Source: Sipunculus nudus
Lineage: Eukaryota; Annelida; Sipuncula; Golfingiida; Sipunculidae
Assembly: GCA_026874595.1 (NCBI GenBank)
Contig: CM049314.1
Location: 16,544,729 to 16,608,728 of the forward strand
Reading direction: 5' to 3'
DNA: 64,000 bases
Below the pieces are notes generated by a model. That model made no database searches. It was not told the origin of the DNA and saw only the letters and a program-made list of their open reading frames with translations. Below, in pieces: positions 12,190 to 24,431 of the stretch; position 1 is the stretch's first letter, and every line of letters begins with the position of its first letter. The translations under genes were made by a program, and so were the position numbers.

Positions 12190-13632
12190 TCCATTTACCT
12201 TTATGGGGAGCAAAGCCAAGCTTAAGGAATTGAAAAACATAATGGGAAAGACCATAATTTATACAAAGTGGATATTAAATCAGGTACACAACCGTACGTC
12301 CGTTCTCTTCCTAGACAACTAATGATTCTGTACATGAAGATTCTCTGAGAAAGGGATTTTATCGGCTTAAAACAGGGTCTGCCAAAGAACAGCAGGTTTT
12401 GGCTGCCATAAATTAAGGCTTCAATACGTTGTAAACCTAGAAGGCTCAGTGCTTCGCGGAGCGGACCTACAACGAAGACCCTGCATATGTTTTACACAAA
12501 ATCTGTACATACGTTCGAGTTTGATAGCATCAGAATTAGTTAAGGAACACCATTACTTACATCCATAAAATACCTTGGGTAATAAACAGCATTTATATAA
12601 TGTAAATCTGGTCAAGGGGTAAAATTTATGGAAGTGTCTAGGCAGCCGATAATGCTCCCTGAATGACAGAAGATGTTCTAAATTTTGGTAAATAACAATT
12701 TTATTTTGGAGGAACATGTTTGAATTTATAAGCTTTTTCATTTAATTTGAATATTTAGTATACCTTTTGTTGCAAAAACATATTTTTTTTAGGAATTTAA
12801 CCAGTCCTGCTACCTGAATGAATACCTGGTTAAGTATATGTAACCAGACCATACTTACCTTCAGTGTCATATATGCTGTGAAAATTATATATATATATAT
12901 ATGCCATATGTATATTTTGTATAAAAGTTCAAATAAATAAATAGCTACTAGGTCTAGAATGTCACTCATCTAGGAAGCTGACACTTGGTGATATCATTTA
13001 CAGTATTGTCGGCTGCCCAATGGATGGAGTGTGGACTGTCTAGGCAGCCTATACAGTGTCGATATTGTCGGCTGCATAGACAGTCGAGGGGTCTGACACT
13101 CTGCAGCCGACATTGTCGGCTGCCTATAGACACTTCCGAAATTCATTCCTCTCGATCGCACCCACGCTCCCAGTAAAGATAAAAAACATGCTCTTTCCTT
13201 TGTAACTTGAGTTTGAGCCGCTCTCTCCGGAAGATAAAGAAGCCTGCAACAATATACCCAAATGTTTGACAGATCTCTTTTGCTTTAACAATTTACCATC
13301 TATAACTTCCATGATCGCAAACATCGTGATGTCCGAAATGTCTGAAGACTTCCATCAAACACCATCACGGCAGTTTTTTCTTGGTTAAATTAAAACGCCA
13401 TTGACCAGAGTAGGCCTACTTAAAGCATGTATTAATCATACGCTTAAAGGCCCCCGGCGACAGAGAGAGTAGCGCTATATATATCGTCAGCTTGTGTAGG
13501 TGACCCTATACGTATATGCATGTTATCTATTGACGCACCGTGTTTACTATTTCTCAAATCTAATAATAAATCGTTATTAAACAAACTGTACAGCCAAGGA
13601 GACTTGTCTGACAGATTGTGACAGAGAGAACG
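12190..13632 (-). pseudogene. LINE reverse-transcriptase fragment, split by a DNA element
   Basis: Reading the minus strand from 13632 downward gives SLSQSVRQ, SPWLYSLFNNDLLLDLRNSK (about 13608-13549), then PTQADDIYSA, where ADD is RT motif C in place of the usual (F/Y/A)xDD. Next come KRSVKHLGILLQASL (about 13276-13232) and a glycine-containing segment ending RNEF at about 13139. The frame is then interrupted by foreign DNA (12630-13138) and resumes as PLTRFTLYKCCLLPKVFYGC (about 12615-12556), followed by KLERMYRFCVKHMQGL (about 12522-12475). Multiple stops show it is dead. It belongs to the non-LTR class; I recognise the layout from CR1/jockey-type elements. Confidence 0.85.
12630..13138. 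mobile_element. Non-autonomous hAT-like inverted-repeat element in the LINE
   Basis: The ends are GGAAGTGTCTAGGCAGCCGA at 12630 and, on the other strand, GGAAGTGTCTATAGGCAGCC starting at 13137, an inverted repeat of about 20 bp with one 2-nt indel. Flanks AAATTTAT (12622-12629) and AAATTCAT (13139-13146) look like an 8-bp target duplication with one mismatch, the length known for hAT transposons. The LINE reading frame resumes on the other side. Extra internal copies of TTGTCGGCTGC occur at about 13005, 13063 and 13113. There is no transposase ORF. Confidence 0.75.
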
Positions 13633-13736
13633 CCGGACGCCGATCACAAAGCACGAACGGTAGTCTTTGATCGTTGTCTTAATTAATTGTTTTATGACCA
13701 GCTGTTTATATTTGGTTGACCGGCCAATCCTAATTA

Positions 13737-14660
13737 AGAAAGGATTGTGATTAATGAATGAAATGAATGAAAATATTTTATTCAGTTACATTATTTACGG
13801 TACAAGTATCAAATTTATACTATATATCACAGTACATATTCATAAAAAAACTATATATATCACATTACATGCTGAATTAAATTAAAAAAAAATTACTAAA
13901 GTATATATCACATTACATATATCACAGGCTACCTAATAAGAAAATATATATAAATCACAGAACATCATTTGAGCACCGTGCAACGTTGTACCTGTAAACA
14001 ATAAAATTGAAAATGGAACACTAAAGAGTCTCTCCAAAAAAAAGACTTATTTCCATAGTGGACCATACTAAGATAACAGTTTACAAGACGGCGGCTGCAC
14101 CTGGTATTATCACAACAGCTAAGAACCATCACATCAACCAAAAAATCAGCAATAAACCTTCCTAAAATTATTTAAACACTATATGCACAATTTTTCGTAT
14201 TGTTCCATCTGTTGTAAAAGATAACTGTGACTTTTCTTTTGAAAATATTTCTACTATTTCTGTTTTGGTGGCCATTGGTAGATCATTCCACAATTTTACA
14301 CTCCATGCAGTATTTAAAAGTTTTACTGCCTTCAGATTTAACTTCTGGAACATTATCTGATAAAATTGAACTAGGAGTTCTGTAATTATGACTAACAGGA
14401 ACAATATCAGAAGTAAGAAGGTGCTTCATTATGATTAATATTCGACATAAGGTTTAGAGTAAGATAGTCAACTCTATGCGAGACATCAAGCCATTTTAAC
14501 TTTTAAAAATCTGAAACTCTTAAATGCTGTCTAGGAGTATAATTAAAGATGTATAGAATAATCTTGTTTCGGGCTGCATGTGCGTAACCTTTTATTAGGC
14601 TTCTTATGGAGTATTCTGAACCAAGAATTACAGGCATAATCAAAGTTTGATTGTAACAGG
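13737..14660 (-). pseudogene. LINE 3' end: C-terminal ORF2 piece and tail
   Basis: The minus strand from about 14656 reads SNFDYACNSWFRILHKKPNK, then a segment near TFKSFRF, VDYLTLNLMSNINHNEAPS, and SDIVPVSHNYRTPSS. After a frame change it continues to VKLWNDLPMATKTEIVEIFS (about 14308-14250) and a stop at 14168. DYACNSW and the late VKLWNDLP are typical of the C-terminus of one group of animal LINEs. About 400 bp of AT-rich 3' UTR follow, ending in a (TTCA)n-like tail at 13742-13775, as expected for the 3' end of such an insertion. It is 5'-truncated near 14660 and frameshifted. Confidence 0.75.
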
Positions 14661-15784
14661 GATGATAACTACAAAGTTATTTAAATAAACAGTAATATTG
14701 ACTGTATATTTATGGTTCACCGAATCACGCTGGTTCCCTGGCTGCTTCTGTGACCAATACGGTAGATCCATGCAGTTGTGGCTCTGTTGTAAATACAGAG
14801 CCACACCTGGGTCTATAGGTCGTTAATTATGTCCTGGACACGCAGGCGGGACGGTAAAGTTTTTTTTCCGTTGTCCGGGAGAGTGAGCTGTCCCCTTTAA
14901 TCTGTTTATGAGTTTACGTTAAACATACATGTAATATATAGGTAAATTTGTATAGACTGAGATTTAGTGTCCACACGTATAAGTGAGTACGTACGTTGTC
15001 CGTTTTACTGATCGATATATTCCAGATGCCCGCATGCAGGAAGGAGTGTATATTTAAACAAAAATTGATTTATTACTGAATAAAGAAGCCACTTCTGTAA
15101 CAGACACTAATTAATAAACTTAACACATACCTAACTCATGAGATACGAATTCAGTGATAAGGTACATTACTGAGGTAGAAGAGTAGGCCTATAGTTTTTA
15201 ATATGATATTTATACACTTGAACGTGAACTCTAAACTTCACATGTTAAGTCGACACATTAATTTTTAAGCTATACAGTGCAGTGTGAATTTTTTCAAACA
15301 TCGGTATAAAATATTGCCATAATATGTAAGGAGTGATATCTCAAGAATAAGGCCTAGCTTTTTTGTGCTTAATTTGTATGATTAAATATGAATTCCTCCC
15401 ATTGATGAAAAGGCATATACGACAAAGATAAACAGAAAATCATGAGTAATACGACAGATATAAACACGCCAAGCAAAGTGACTATTTCAACAACAGTTTG
15501 ATGATTGCATCATTTAGGCGGAACATCGTGAAATAACGGGCATCTTTATCAAAGTCCTCCGACACAGTTTGATGACAACCAGAATGACCCGATGCATGTG
15601 AATGCGCATCGTACAGGTGTATATATTCTTTAAATGCTGTGAACGTGATCGGTATAAAATTCCTTGTCCATAATTTTAATTTATTCATAAATAAATTTAC
15701 CTTCATGAAAATTACAGTTTATATAAAATTAAGTATGTTTATCACAAACTTGTGAAAACATTACGGAGAACGTGTGAATGTTAT
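14661..15784. other. Intergenic, upstream of the transporter promoter
   Basis: This is AT-rich sequence without a recognised gene. A 74-codon open frame on the minus strand (15482-15706) ends just upstream of the promoter region and could in principle belong to a divergent transcript. I recognise no domain in it. Confidence 0.35.
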
Positions 15785-15890
15785 TAAAATATGACTCCGC
15801 CCTCTTCCGCCAGATGGCACGTGAGGCATGAGTGTTGGGCACGTGACCAAGTCGTTATCAGCTGACGGGGTTGTGAACCATCATTCAGTC
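15785..15890 (+). promoter_or_regulatory. Probable promoter of the SLC16-family gene
   Basis: Local CpG content and GC rise sharply against the AT-rich surroundings. Two perfect CACGTG E-boxes lie at 15818-15823 and 15840-15845. CCGCCAGATGGCAC at 15807-15820 differs from the CTCF core consensus at one position and overlaps the first E-box. Two overlapping initiator-like matches, TCATTC and TCAGTC, lie at 15881-15890. No TATA box is seen. The assignment to this gene rests on the strong splice donor about 95 bases downstream and on the absence of any other + strand gene before 44 kb. Confidence 0.55.
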
Positions 15891-15982
15891 AGGCGGAGAG
15901 TTTAACCGTTTGGAATTATTCTTTAGCGATCATTTGGACTTGCATGGCCATTGATAGGTCGTCGATTGCACGGGAACAAAAG
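15885..15982 (+). other. Probable non-coding exon 1 of the transporter gene
   Basis: A short GC-richer stretch runs from the initiator-like site to a near-perfect donor, AAAAG/GTGAGTGC, with GT at 15983. No ATG in it opens a frame that could join the coding exons. The first coding exon at 44119 is preceded by an acceptor (TAAATTTCAG, ending 44090), so an upstream non-coding exon is required; this is the best candidate. The start of transcription is an inference. Confidence 0.5.
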
Positions 15983-18900
15983 GTGAGTGCATGTGAAAGA
16001 TATGAAATCAGCTGATCGCGTTAGTGAGTGATATGAAAGCTCCCTTTGTTTAAACCACCGGTATCCCGCCCGCTGTCTCGATCAGCTGTTACACTGTTTA
16101 CTCGTACAATCATATCGTCATCGCTGGCGTGCGGACCGTATTGTAATTTGTAGGTGGCTGCTGTCGTTCATGTTTTGTTGGCAGTTAATGATTTATGAAA
16201 GGTCAAAGAAAAACAATATGTCGCATTTTGTCAGCAGCATTGGATTTACTCGCTGAAACGCAGTTATTCTTTCTATGGATGAGAAGATGCGCCTCCAACG
16301 ATTCACTACCGCATTCACAATCCCTCATGTATTATGTATGACCTGTTGCTGAAACTCACACGCCGTCACACATGCACACACACAGGGAAGCACGTGTTTG
16401 ACCCGGAAATAACGGTAACCCCGTGTATATGTGTGAAATGAACATCTCCCATTTTTTAATTAATTTAAAAAATATAATTAATAACATTAATTAAATTGAG
16501 CATTAATTGTAGCTCTATAATTTAATACTATACACACACTGTCCAGGGACCCAGCCCAGGGGGCATTATGGCTTTTTGGAATTAATATTTTTTTTACGAT
16601 TTTTTTTCTTTTTGAACAAAAGATTTTAATTATCCCCTGTACAGTCCTTTATTTTTAACTACAAAGTCCAGTAATTTTTCACACCTTGCAGGAATTTCAG
16701 ATATGTTTGTTTCCCACTGGAAATTCAAGGTTTAATTGGGGTTCTCCACAAAATTGCTAAAAAGATATGCCAGGTTGGCAGAATCACAATATGTGAGATT
16801 TCAAACTCGTGGCAGTCAATATAACTGCTGTTCCTGTAAGAGGGGTCAACTATTCACAGGAAACCACTGCAATTATCTGAAGTCATCCATGACCCACCTG
16901 TATTCAACAAAATTAAAAACTTAACAATTGCCCCCCCCCCCCCCCATGTTATTTTTCCTACACCTATGATTATTGAAACAAAGAACAGACAGGCCATGTC
17001 CGGACACCCTGTAACATGTATTAGCTCCCTAAAATTGCAACCTGTTATGTTGTACAATTGCACAATTTGGTTTCCACCTACAAGCACACAACGTATCTAG
17101 GTAATATTTAAATAAATGTGGATACATATATAAAAACATACATATTTAAGCATCTGATAGCGTGATAACGTAATATTATGAGCTAATGTTGTGCTATAAC
17201 ACTACCATTCTACTGGTAAACTGCATGATAAGCTACATTAATGAAGGTAACAGAATGCGTGGGATTTATGTCCCTTGGCCCGAGAGTTTGAGACGAGGGG
17301 TAAATGCGTGTCAGTATCACACCCAGTACTTGTGACTTGGCATGTCTGGGGAAATTCTATTAGAATTTTGTCTCTTTTAGGTAAAATCTTCAAGGTTTTC
17401 AAATATTAATTCTTATCTACTTGCAAATTAACTAAGTTACAATCTACCAGCTTTTTGCAGGGTCATTAGCCCAACAGAATTTAAATCAACTAAGTTACAG
17501 CTGTCATACTGTGCTTGTTAATAAACACATTTGGAAACCACTGGACCTTGCAATTTTAAATTTGACATGCCATTAGAAATGAATAAGTTCTCCTAGCAAG
17601 CATTGAAGAGCTATTGTAACGGGATTGTCAGATCTGAGCCATGTCTTAACCACTGGGACTTCATTCCTTCTGGTTGGCATTAAGGGTAAATGGAGTGTCC
17701 ATGCCAATGCTAACTAGTGTGTACTGGAGATCAGCATCTTTTAAATTGTGACTGGGTTAATAATTTGAAATCAATTTGATTTTTATATGTAAAATTTTAT
17801 TGAAGATGAATATTACACATTTTTTTCATGTCAGCCATTTGTCTTCCTCCTGGATGTAAAGTTTTAAAAATTCTGAAAACTGAAGGCAGAAGCACGGTAT
17901 AATATAATCTGTTTATATTAATAGCCATTGAAGGAGACCATTCTATGACACTTTAACCCATACACAGGTAGCTCACCTGGAGTGACCAGTCCAGCTAGCA
18001 GATTAACATTGTTGAACTGGGCAGACAAAGACTGATCTTGCCAGAGTTCACACCCAGCAGCCCAGTTACTGGCAGATAGCATGACCTCTTATATTATAAT
18101 CAAACTACTTTAATAATGAGTGCTTGGCCTTTCTGTTTGACCTCAGACCTCCACAGTTCTCTGGTACTGTGGTTCTATGTGAACCCATGGCCTTAATTAA
18201 GTCTCTATGTAATCCTCAGCCATACAGCCAGCACATTTTCTGTACCAGTACTATGTAATTTTTCAGTATAAAGGGTACAACTTGACAATATCATGTGAGT
18301 GAAATGTCTTTTGATTTTAATTAACAACACCTTTCAACTAACTGATTTTAACCACTTGAACATAAGGAAAAGGGGTACCTTGAAGTTTCTGGCACACAAA
18401 TTAAATATTTTATATTTTGATAATTGGATTGTATGAGGTGATGACCCAGATGTATGTCACTGTGTCAGTGTCATCCAGGGGACAGTTTTTCAATAAAATG
18501 ATTAAATGAAGTACAGATGATCTTCATTATTAAGCATTAAATCAGATGACAAATCAGTGATGCAGTCAATCTTAAGTCTCCTTAGTCTAAAAGTTAGGGT
18601 CGCAATTCAACAATTTTCCTTATTGCTGACTTATTTGATATTTATATTATTTAAAGTGTTCTAATAATCTAATATGCTGAAAATTTAGGATTTTATACAA
18701 ATTTATGCATCCTTGTTTGAGATGATGACATGCTTATTGAATGTCGACTATATTTGTTCTTTTCATCTGAAGAATTAGTCAGATTTTATTGAATTGTCTG
18801 GTTATCAGTTAACTGAATTTCATTACTATGACCATGACAGTGTGGTAATTATAGTTATCATTAAAAAGCAGTCAACTCAGTTTTTGAATTTTAAATATTT

Positions 18901-21014
18901 AAACAGAAGTGCAGTTGAGCAGTCATAAAGTGTATTCATGCTAGTTATTGGTAGATAGTTAGTTTGAGAGTAAGAGAAAGTTTGAGAGTAAGTGAAACAT
19001 AATCTTAAATTAGGGGTCAAAATAACTCTTTCCACCTCTCTCAGACAGGCAAAAACTGGCATGGAAAGGCATTTTTCATTTTGTACCAGTCCGTTGGAAA
19101 GGTGAACACATAGATGTTTTCCACATTTGTAGCTGATAAGTAGTACAAAACATGCCACAAAAACGAAATATTTTACAGGTGGTGTTCCACCGACTCCCTT
19201 CATATCCTATATATTTTCCTATAAAAATGGTCAGCAAATTTCTTATACTTTCTGGACATTTAGGCCCTAATTTCCTATATTCTCCTGTTTCATTCCCCTA
19301 CTGCACAATTGTTTTTCAGATATAACAATGTTACTATTGAAAACATTCAGTTCTTTTTGTATGCAAGTGTGCATGAAGGGTGGCAGAATTAGATTTATAC
19401 TGAGCAACGTGTGACTGAAAGTGTGATATGATGGTAGAATGCATCAATAGCAGAAAAGCAATTTTTTCTGTGGAAATGCAAACCTGTATTAATGCCTTTC
19501 TGTTGGAATGGTGAAAATTTCAAAGTATATCAATCCCTGAAAATGTTTTGTTGCTGCTTCCATGTGTTACAACTTGTGTTTCAGTATAGAAAGTCAAAGT
19601 TCACCAGGATATGATATTAATACCGTACTATTCAATTCCATGTTGCCTCATATAACCTATGGGCTATGGCTCATGGGAGGAGTGTAAAATTAGCCCGAGC
19701 TGTATTGTAATTGTAATTGAGCTGTAGGTAACTCCAAACCTGAAATACTGGATGACAAACAGACCATAAAGCATGGACTGTGTTAATGCACAACATTAAT
19801 CAATTCATTACCATATTGATATCTGGGCCTCAGCTTGTTTACAAGTATTATACATGTACAGATATGCAAGTATAAATTGGGATTCTGCCAGGTATTCTCT
19901 GAAATTTTTGCATCAGGCTACCTTTACATTTACCAAAATGAAATTTTTAACATTGCATCAACAGCCAGTACCATACTTTAGTTTAAACCATGAAAATTCC
20001 TTGTGGTCCAATGCGCAAACCAGCTTTAAACTTAATTAAAGTATAACATAATAAAGCTTTAAAATTATTTTTGATACAGGACATGTATATTAAATTTCTG
20101 TTCTTGGGGCTCAGATTCACAGTGACAGTTAATGTTTCATGTTGATTGGCAAGTTAAGATTCAGCAGTTACTGAGATAATTATGCAGATGTTTATGCTTG
20201 CTCATAACAGCAGCTGATTAAAATTAAATGTAAACAATACTAAACATAGTTACTTGCGCGGAGAACTGTTAATTATAATTGAATGACGTTTCATAAAACA
20301 CAGGTGCTCTGGTACTCGAATTATGCCCTGTAAAGTGTCTATACACATTCAGCTTTCCAAAATTATAATTCATTTAATAATAAGTGTAGAATATAGAACT
20401 TGTGATTTATTCTATTAGCATTCTTGTTTTTCTGTCTCAGTTATTTCCAACAAGTTTTTGGAGGATTTTGAAAACTGGTAGCCGTGATCTTGATCTTTAA
20501 GATAAACTCTGCAGAATTCTATTATAATTGTGACCCCATAACTTTGGGAGTAATGAAAATTTCCCCCGTAAATTTGACACATCAGTTCAGTTTCCACAGT
20601 GTTCTAGCAAGTGTTCTGGCAAGAAAACCGGTAACTTTACTTCAAGGTCAAATCTGCAGAATTTTGTGATCATGATGAAGTTAACTCATCCTGCTCATTG
20701 AAAATGGTGCAGACCTGTCACAGTGCAGGAACGGGCTATGTGCTAGTTAGGCTAAACCAATTTGTGGTTTGTACCTGATGGCTATTGCACATAAAATTTA
20801 AAATAAAACAGTCCATACACTGAGCACCACAAAGAAATTAACAGCCATCTCACTCATACACACTTTTTCTTACATCCATCAAGAAAATGTTTTGACATAT
20901 CATTTTTCTAAAACATTTGGTAAGTATATATTTAGCCATTCAGGGTATACTTCTATCTGCAATTTCTTCTTTAGCACAATGTGAAGAAACTTGTTTAAAG
21001 TTATCACTCTTTTT
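15983..21014 (+). other. Intron 1 of the transporter gene, 5' part
   Basis: The whole inferred intron 1 runs 15983-44090 (28.1 kb). In this first part I see no exon. There is an ACACAC-rich stretch at about 16370, a C-tract at 16930-16945, and the repeat piece at about 19407-19500. The rest appears non-coding. Confidence 0.45.
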
Positions 21015-22453
21015 AGCTCAGCTGATTGAAAGTCATCTGTGCTTTACAAATTGTACTTTGTCTGTTGTCAGTCCAGTTGTACTTTAGCAGGGCACAAATC
21101 GTAACTGCTGACCTAAGAAACGTTTAATTGAATATCCAGTGAGGTCAATAAAGAATCTCCTTGGAATCCTAAAATTAAGTCACTGTAACCTATATCCTCC
21201 AAGCTCTGGGGCTTGTAAGTACACCTCCCCCCCCCCCCCCCCCCCAGATTAATTGAAAATTTGATACAAAACCTCAGTATCTTGATAATTTATGCATGGA
21301 TTGCCCTGAATCTTGCCTTGAATATTGCATGACCATGACTAGGGTTGTCAGTTCCAAAAAAGTGGTGGCGCCAGCTGTATTTTTTAAATTTTTTATAATT
21401 ATTCTGTTTAAACCTTCAAATGACAGCAGTCATGTAAGTTTCTCAACTGTGGTTTCATGTAGTGTCCCCAACCTGGTGTGTTTATTGATTATGACTGGTT
21501 TCTTCAGTGCCTGAAGATTAGTTTTTTTTATGCATTTGTTCCTTTATTTTGAGACTGCCATATATTATATTGATACTCTCAGATCAAGTGTCCTGAAACC
21601 TAGCGACAGCCTGTCACCCCAAAATTTGATTTTTGATGAACGATGGCCAGACCCTATCAGTTTATTGCTGAAGGCCTGAGTGTCATGTTTTCATGGCTAC
21701 CTGAAACCTTGTGTGATAAGGTCTCCTCTGGAATAAGCGGATGCCCCTTAGGAATCTTCCTGTCCGTCTGTCTGTTCGTATTTCTGTATATCTTTCAAAT
21801 TTGTTTCCTGATGATAACTCCAGTTTGGATGGACAAATCAATTTCAAACTTGACTTATATATATGGCCCACCTCTAAAGGTGGTCAGAGGTCAAGGACAC
21901 AGATAGTGGATGCATTTAAAGCCAAACTTTTCATCCAAAACCTTCCATCTAGAACATATAGCTGACCTGCCAAAAGGGGAATAAACTGATTGATTTTTGG
22001 GTCACAAAGTCAAAGGTCAAGGTCACAGGGACCATCTGTCCACATTTTAGTTTCTGAATGATAACTGGGATTGACAAATAGGTATCAAACTGATCTTATA
22101 TCTGGCCCACCACTCAAGCAAGAATCCTATTGATTTGAAGTCATGAGATCAAAGGTCATCTTCATAGGAACAAGGACTTATATTTTTAAAAAGATTTCTG
22201 ATGCTTTTTAAGCCAAACTTTTCATCTCAAACCTTTCATCTTCCACATGTTGCTCACCTGCCAACAGGGGAAGATTCTATATGATTTGGGGGTCATAAGC
22301 TCAAATGGCAAGGTCACAGGGCTCATCCATTCACACATTAGTTTATCGATGATAACTCCAGTTTGGGTATCTAGACAGATTGGTTTCAAACTTGATCATA
22401 GGAACCACAATTTGAAAAAAAATCAGCTGAGCGTCGAGACCCATGGAGACTAG
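21015..22453 (+). mobile_element. Helentron-like element, diverged copy
   Basis: It starts AGCTCAGCTGATTGAAAGTC after a T-run. It ends near 22424-22453 with TCAGCTGAGC followed by GAGACCCATGGAGACTAG and a T-run. GCTCAGCTGA at the 5' end and TCAGCTGAGC near the 3' end are perfect inverted copies. A C-tract lies at 21228-21245. The interior differs from the other copies and carries degenerate direct repeats: GCCAAACTTTTCATC at 21921 and 22212 (291 bp apart), each followed by CACCTGCC-like and AAGGTCACAGGG motifs. The open frames inside are not conserved. Confidence 0.65.
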
Positions 22454-22571
22454 TTTTAAAAAAAGTCTGTGATCTACAACCTCTCTTGTGTAGACAGCTG
22501 AACTGGTCAACTGGAACCCTAAAGCCTTTCTTCCGGACACCTCTTTTATCAACCAACCTTGTAAGTTTAAA

Positions 22572-22776
22572 ACTTCTATAATGTGAACAACTCTTCTTTA
22601 GCTCTAAAGTGAACACCGCTCCTTCACCTCTAAAGTGAACACCTCTCCTTTAGTTCTAAAGTGAACACCACTCCTTTAGCTCTAAAGTGAACACCTCTCC
22701 TTTAGTTCTAAAGTGAACACCACTCCGTAAGCATCCTCCTTTAGCTCTAATGTAAACACCTCTCCTTTAGCTCATT
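22572..22776. repeat. Minisatellite, 26-bp unit
   Basis: About seven units resemble CTCTAAAGTGAACACCTCTC plus CTTTAG. The array begins a little over 100 bp beyond the Helentron-like copy and decays at both ends. One unit is disturbed by a short insertion near 22728-22740. Confidence 0.85.
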
Positions 22777-23883
22777 GTAGCTGAAACAATAGATCTATAT
22801 ATTCTGTATAATCATGGCATTGCTCTAATCCAGGTATCCCTTTACCGGTAATTGCCCAGTGTCTATGATTGGTGGATCTACTTTACATTGTAGAATACTG
22901 CTGTCAGTTCTGTCATTGTTAAATACTTAGGGTTTGGTTTCTGAGTGGTTATTTTAATGGGAAGGTGATGAAATGACAATGATTTGACAAAGTTTGAAAA
23001 AATATGTATAGATCTATGAATATAATGTATTTCTAAGTTAGTGTGTGTGTATCCAAACACCTATCTTGACATTTTGTCTGTTGTATGTGATTGTTTTATG
23101 TTATTTAATGCTTTAACACACAGTGTGACATGAGGAAATCCCAGACATAAAAACTGTTTACAGATTTATATATTGAGTTTGATAACCTGTATATACATGT
23201 ATACTTTTTTATCTTGGTGACCTCTGACACCTGTAATATGAACAAACAGATAACAACACAGATCAAAGCCAGTTTTCATGTGGTGGTAATATTGTCAGAC
23301 AATATCACCAGCTTGATACAATAATCAATAAGCTATACAAAAGTAACATACTTGCTAGTACTACCTTTGCCATTTACACAAATGAGATTATTAACCCAAA
23401 TAATATTTTACCACATGTTGTGTACTTAAATAGATCCAGATTTGGTTTGAATTACTAAATGTACTGGTCACTAACTCAAGGAGACTTTACATGCAAGGTG
23501 AACATTATATGCTAGACTTGAATTAATTTATCAGTCCTATATAATTATAAATGCATCCAGACATGATTCATTGTTTGCACAAATTATATATAATTTACCT
23601 GGTATGTATATGTATATATATTTTTTTTTCTTTAGGGCTGTAAAGATTCCTATTCATATATCATAGTTTGATACTCAATATCATACATAAAAGGTGAGGT
23701 CTAAAGCAGTCTGGTGTTCATTGGAAAATAAAAGATTCCTCAAATTTATTTAAAATTTGGTAAAAAAATGAAATTTCGTTTAAAAAAATACCCAAACAGA
23801 TGCTATTCTACTTCATTGGATGCCATTTCACCATACGACAGTCAATGATCAGATGATCAGATATCATAAGTCAGTATTAACAT
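22777..23883 (+). other. Intron 1, no feature recognised
   Basis: AT-rich intronic sequence between two minisatellites. I see nothing in it beyond a (GT) run at about 23042-23051. Confidence 0.4.
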
Positions 23884-24431
23884 ATCAATACAGTAATATC
23901 TTACAATACTGATACAATACAGGAACATCTTACAATACTGATACAATACAGGAACATCTTACAATACTGATACAATATAGTAACATCTTTATTCTTACAA
24001 TGCTGATAAAATACAGGAACATAGATTACAATACTAATACAATAAAAGGATATCTCCCAATACTGATACAATACAGGGATATCTTACAATACTGATACAA
24101 TACAGGAAGATCTTACAATATGATACAATACAGGAACATCTTACAATACTGATACGATACAGGGACATCTTACAATACTGATACAATACAGGAACATCTT
24201 ACAATACTGATACAATACAGGGACATCTTACATTACTGACACAATACAGGGACATCTTATATTACTGATACAATACAGGAACATCTTACAATACTGACAC
24301 AATACAGGGACATCTCACAATACTGATACAGTACTGGAACATCTCACAATACTAAATCAACACAGGAACATCTTACAATACTGATATAATACAGGAACAT
24401 CTCACAATACTGACACGATACAGGGACATCT
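23884..24431. repeat. Minisatellite, 29-bp unit
   Basis: About 19 head-to-tail units read AGGAACATCTTACAATACTG plus ATACAATAC, with exact 29-bp spacing in the well-kept part (for example 23921 to 23950). Units vary by single bases and short indels. There is no spacer diversity, so this is a tandem repeat and not a CRISPR array. Confidence 0.93.

Noticed and set aside
23884-24431. Regular 29-bp repeats resembling a CRISPR array
   Set aside because: The units are head-to-tail with no spacers, in an animal genome; it is a minisatellite.
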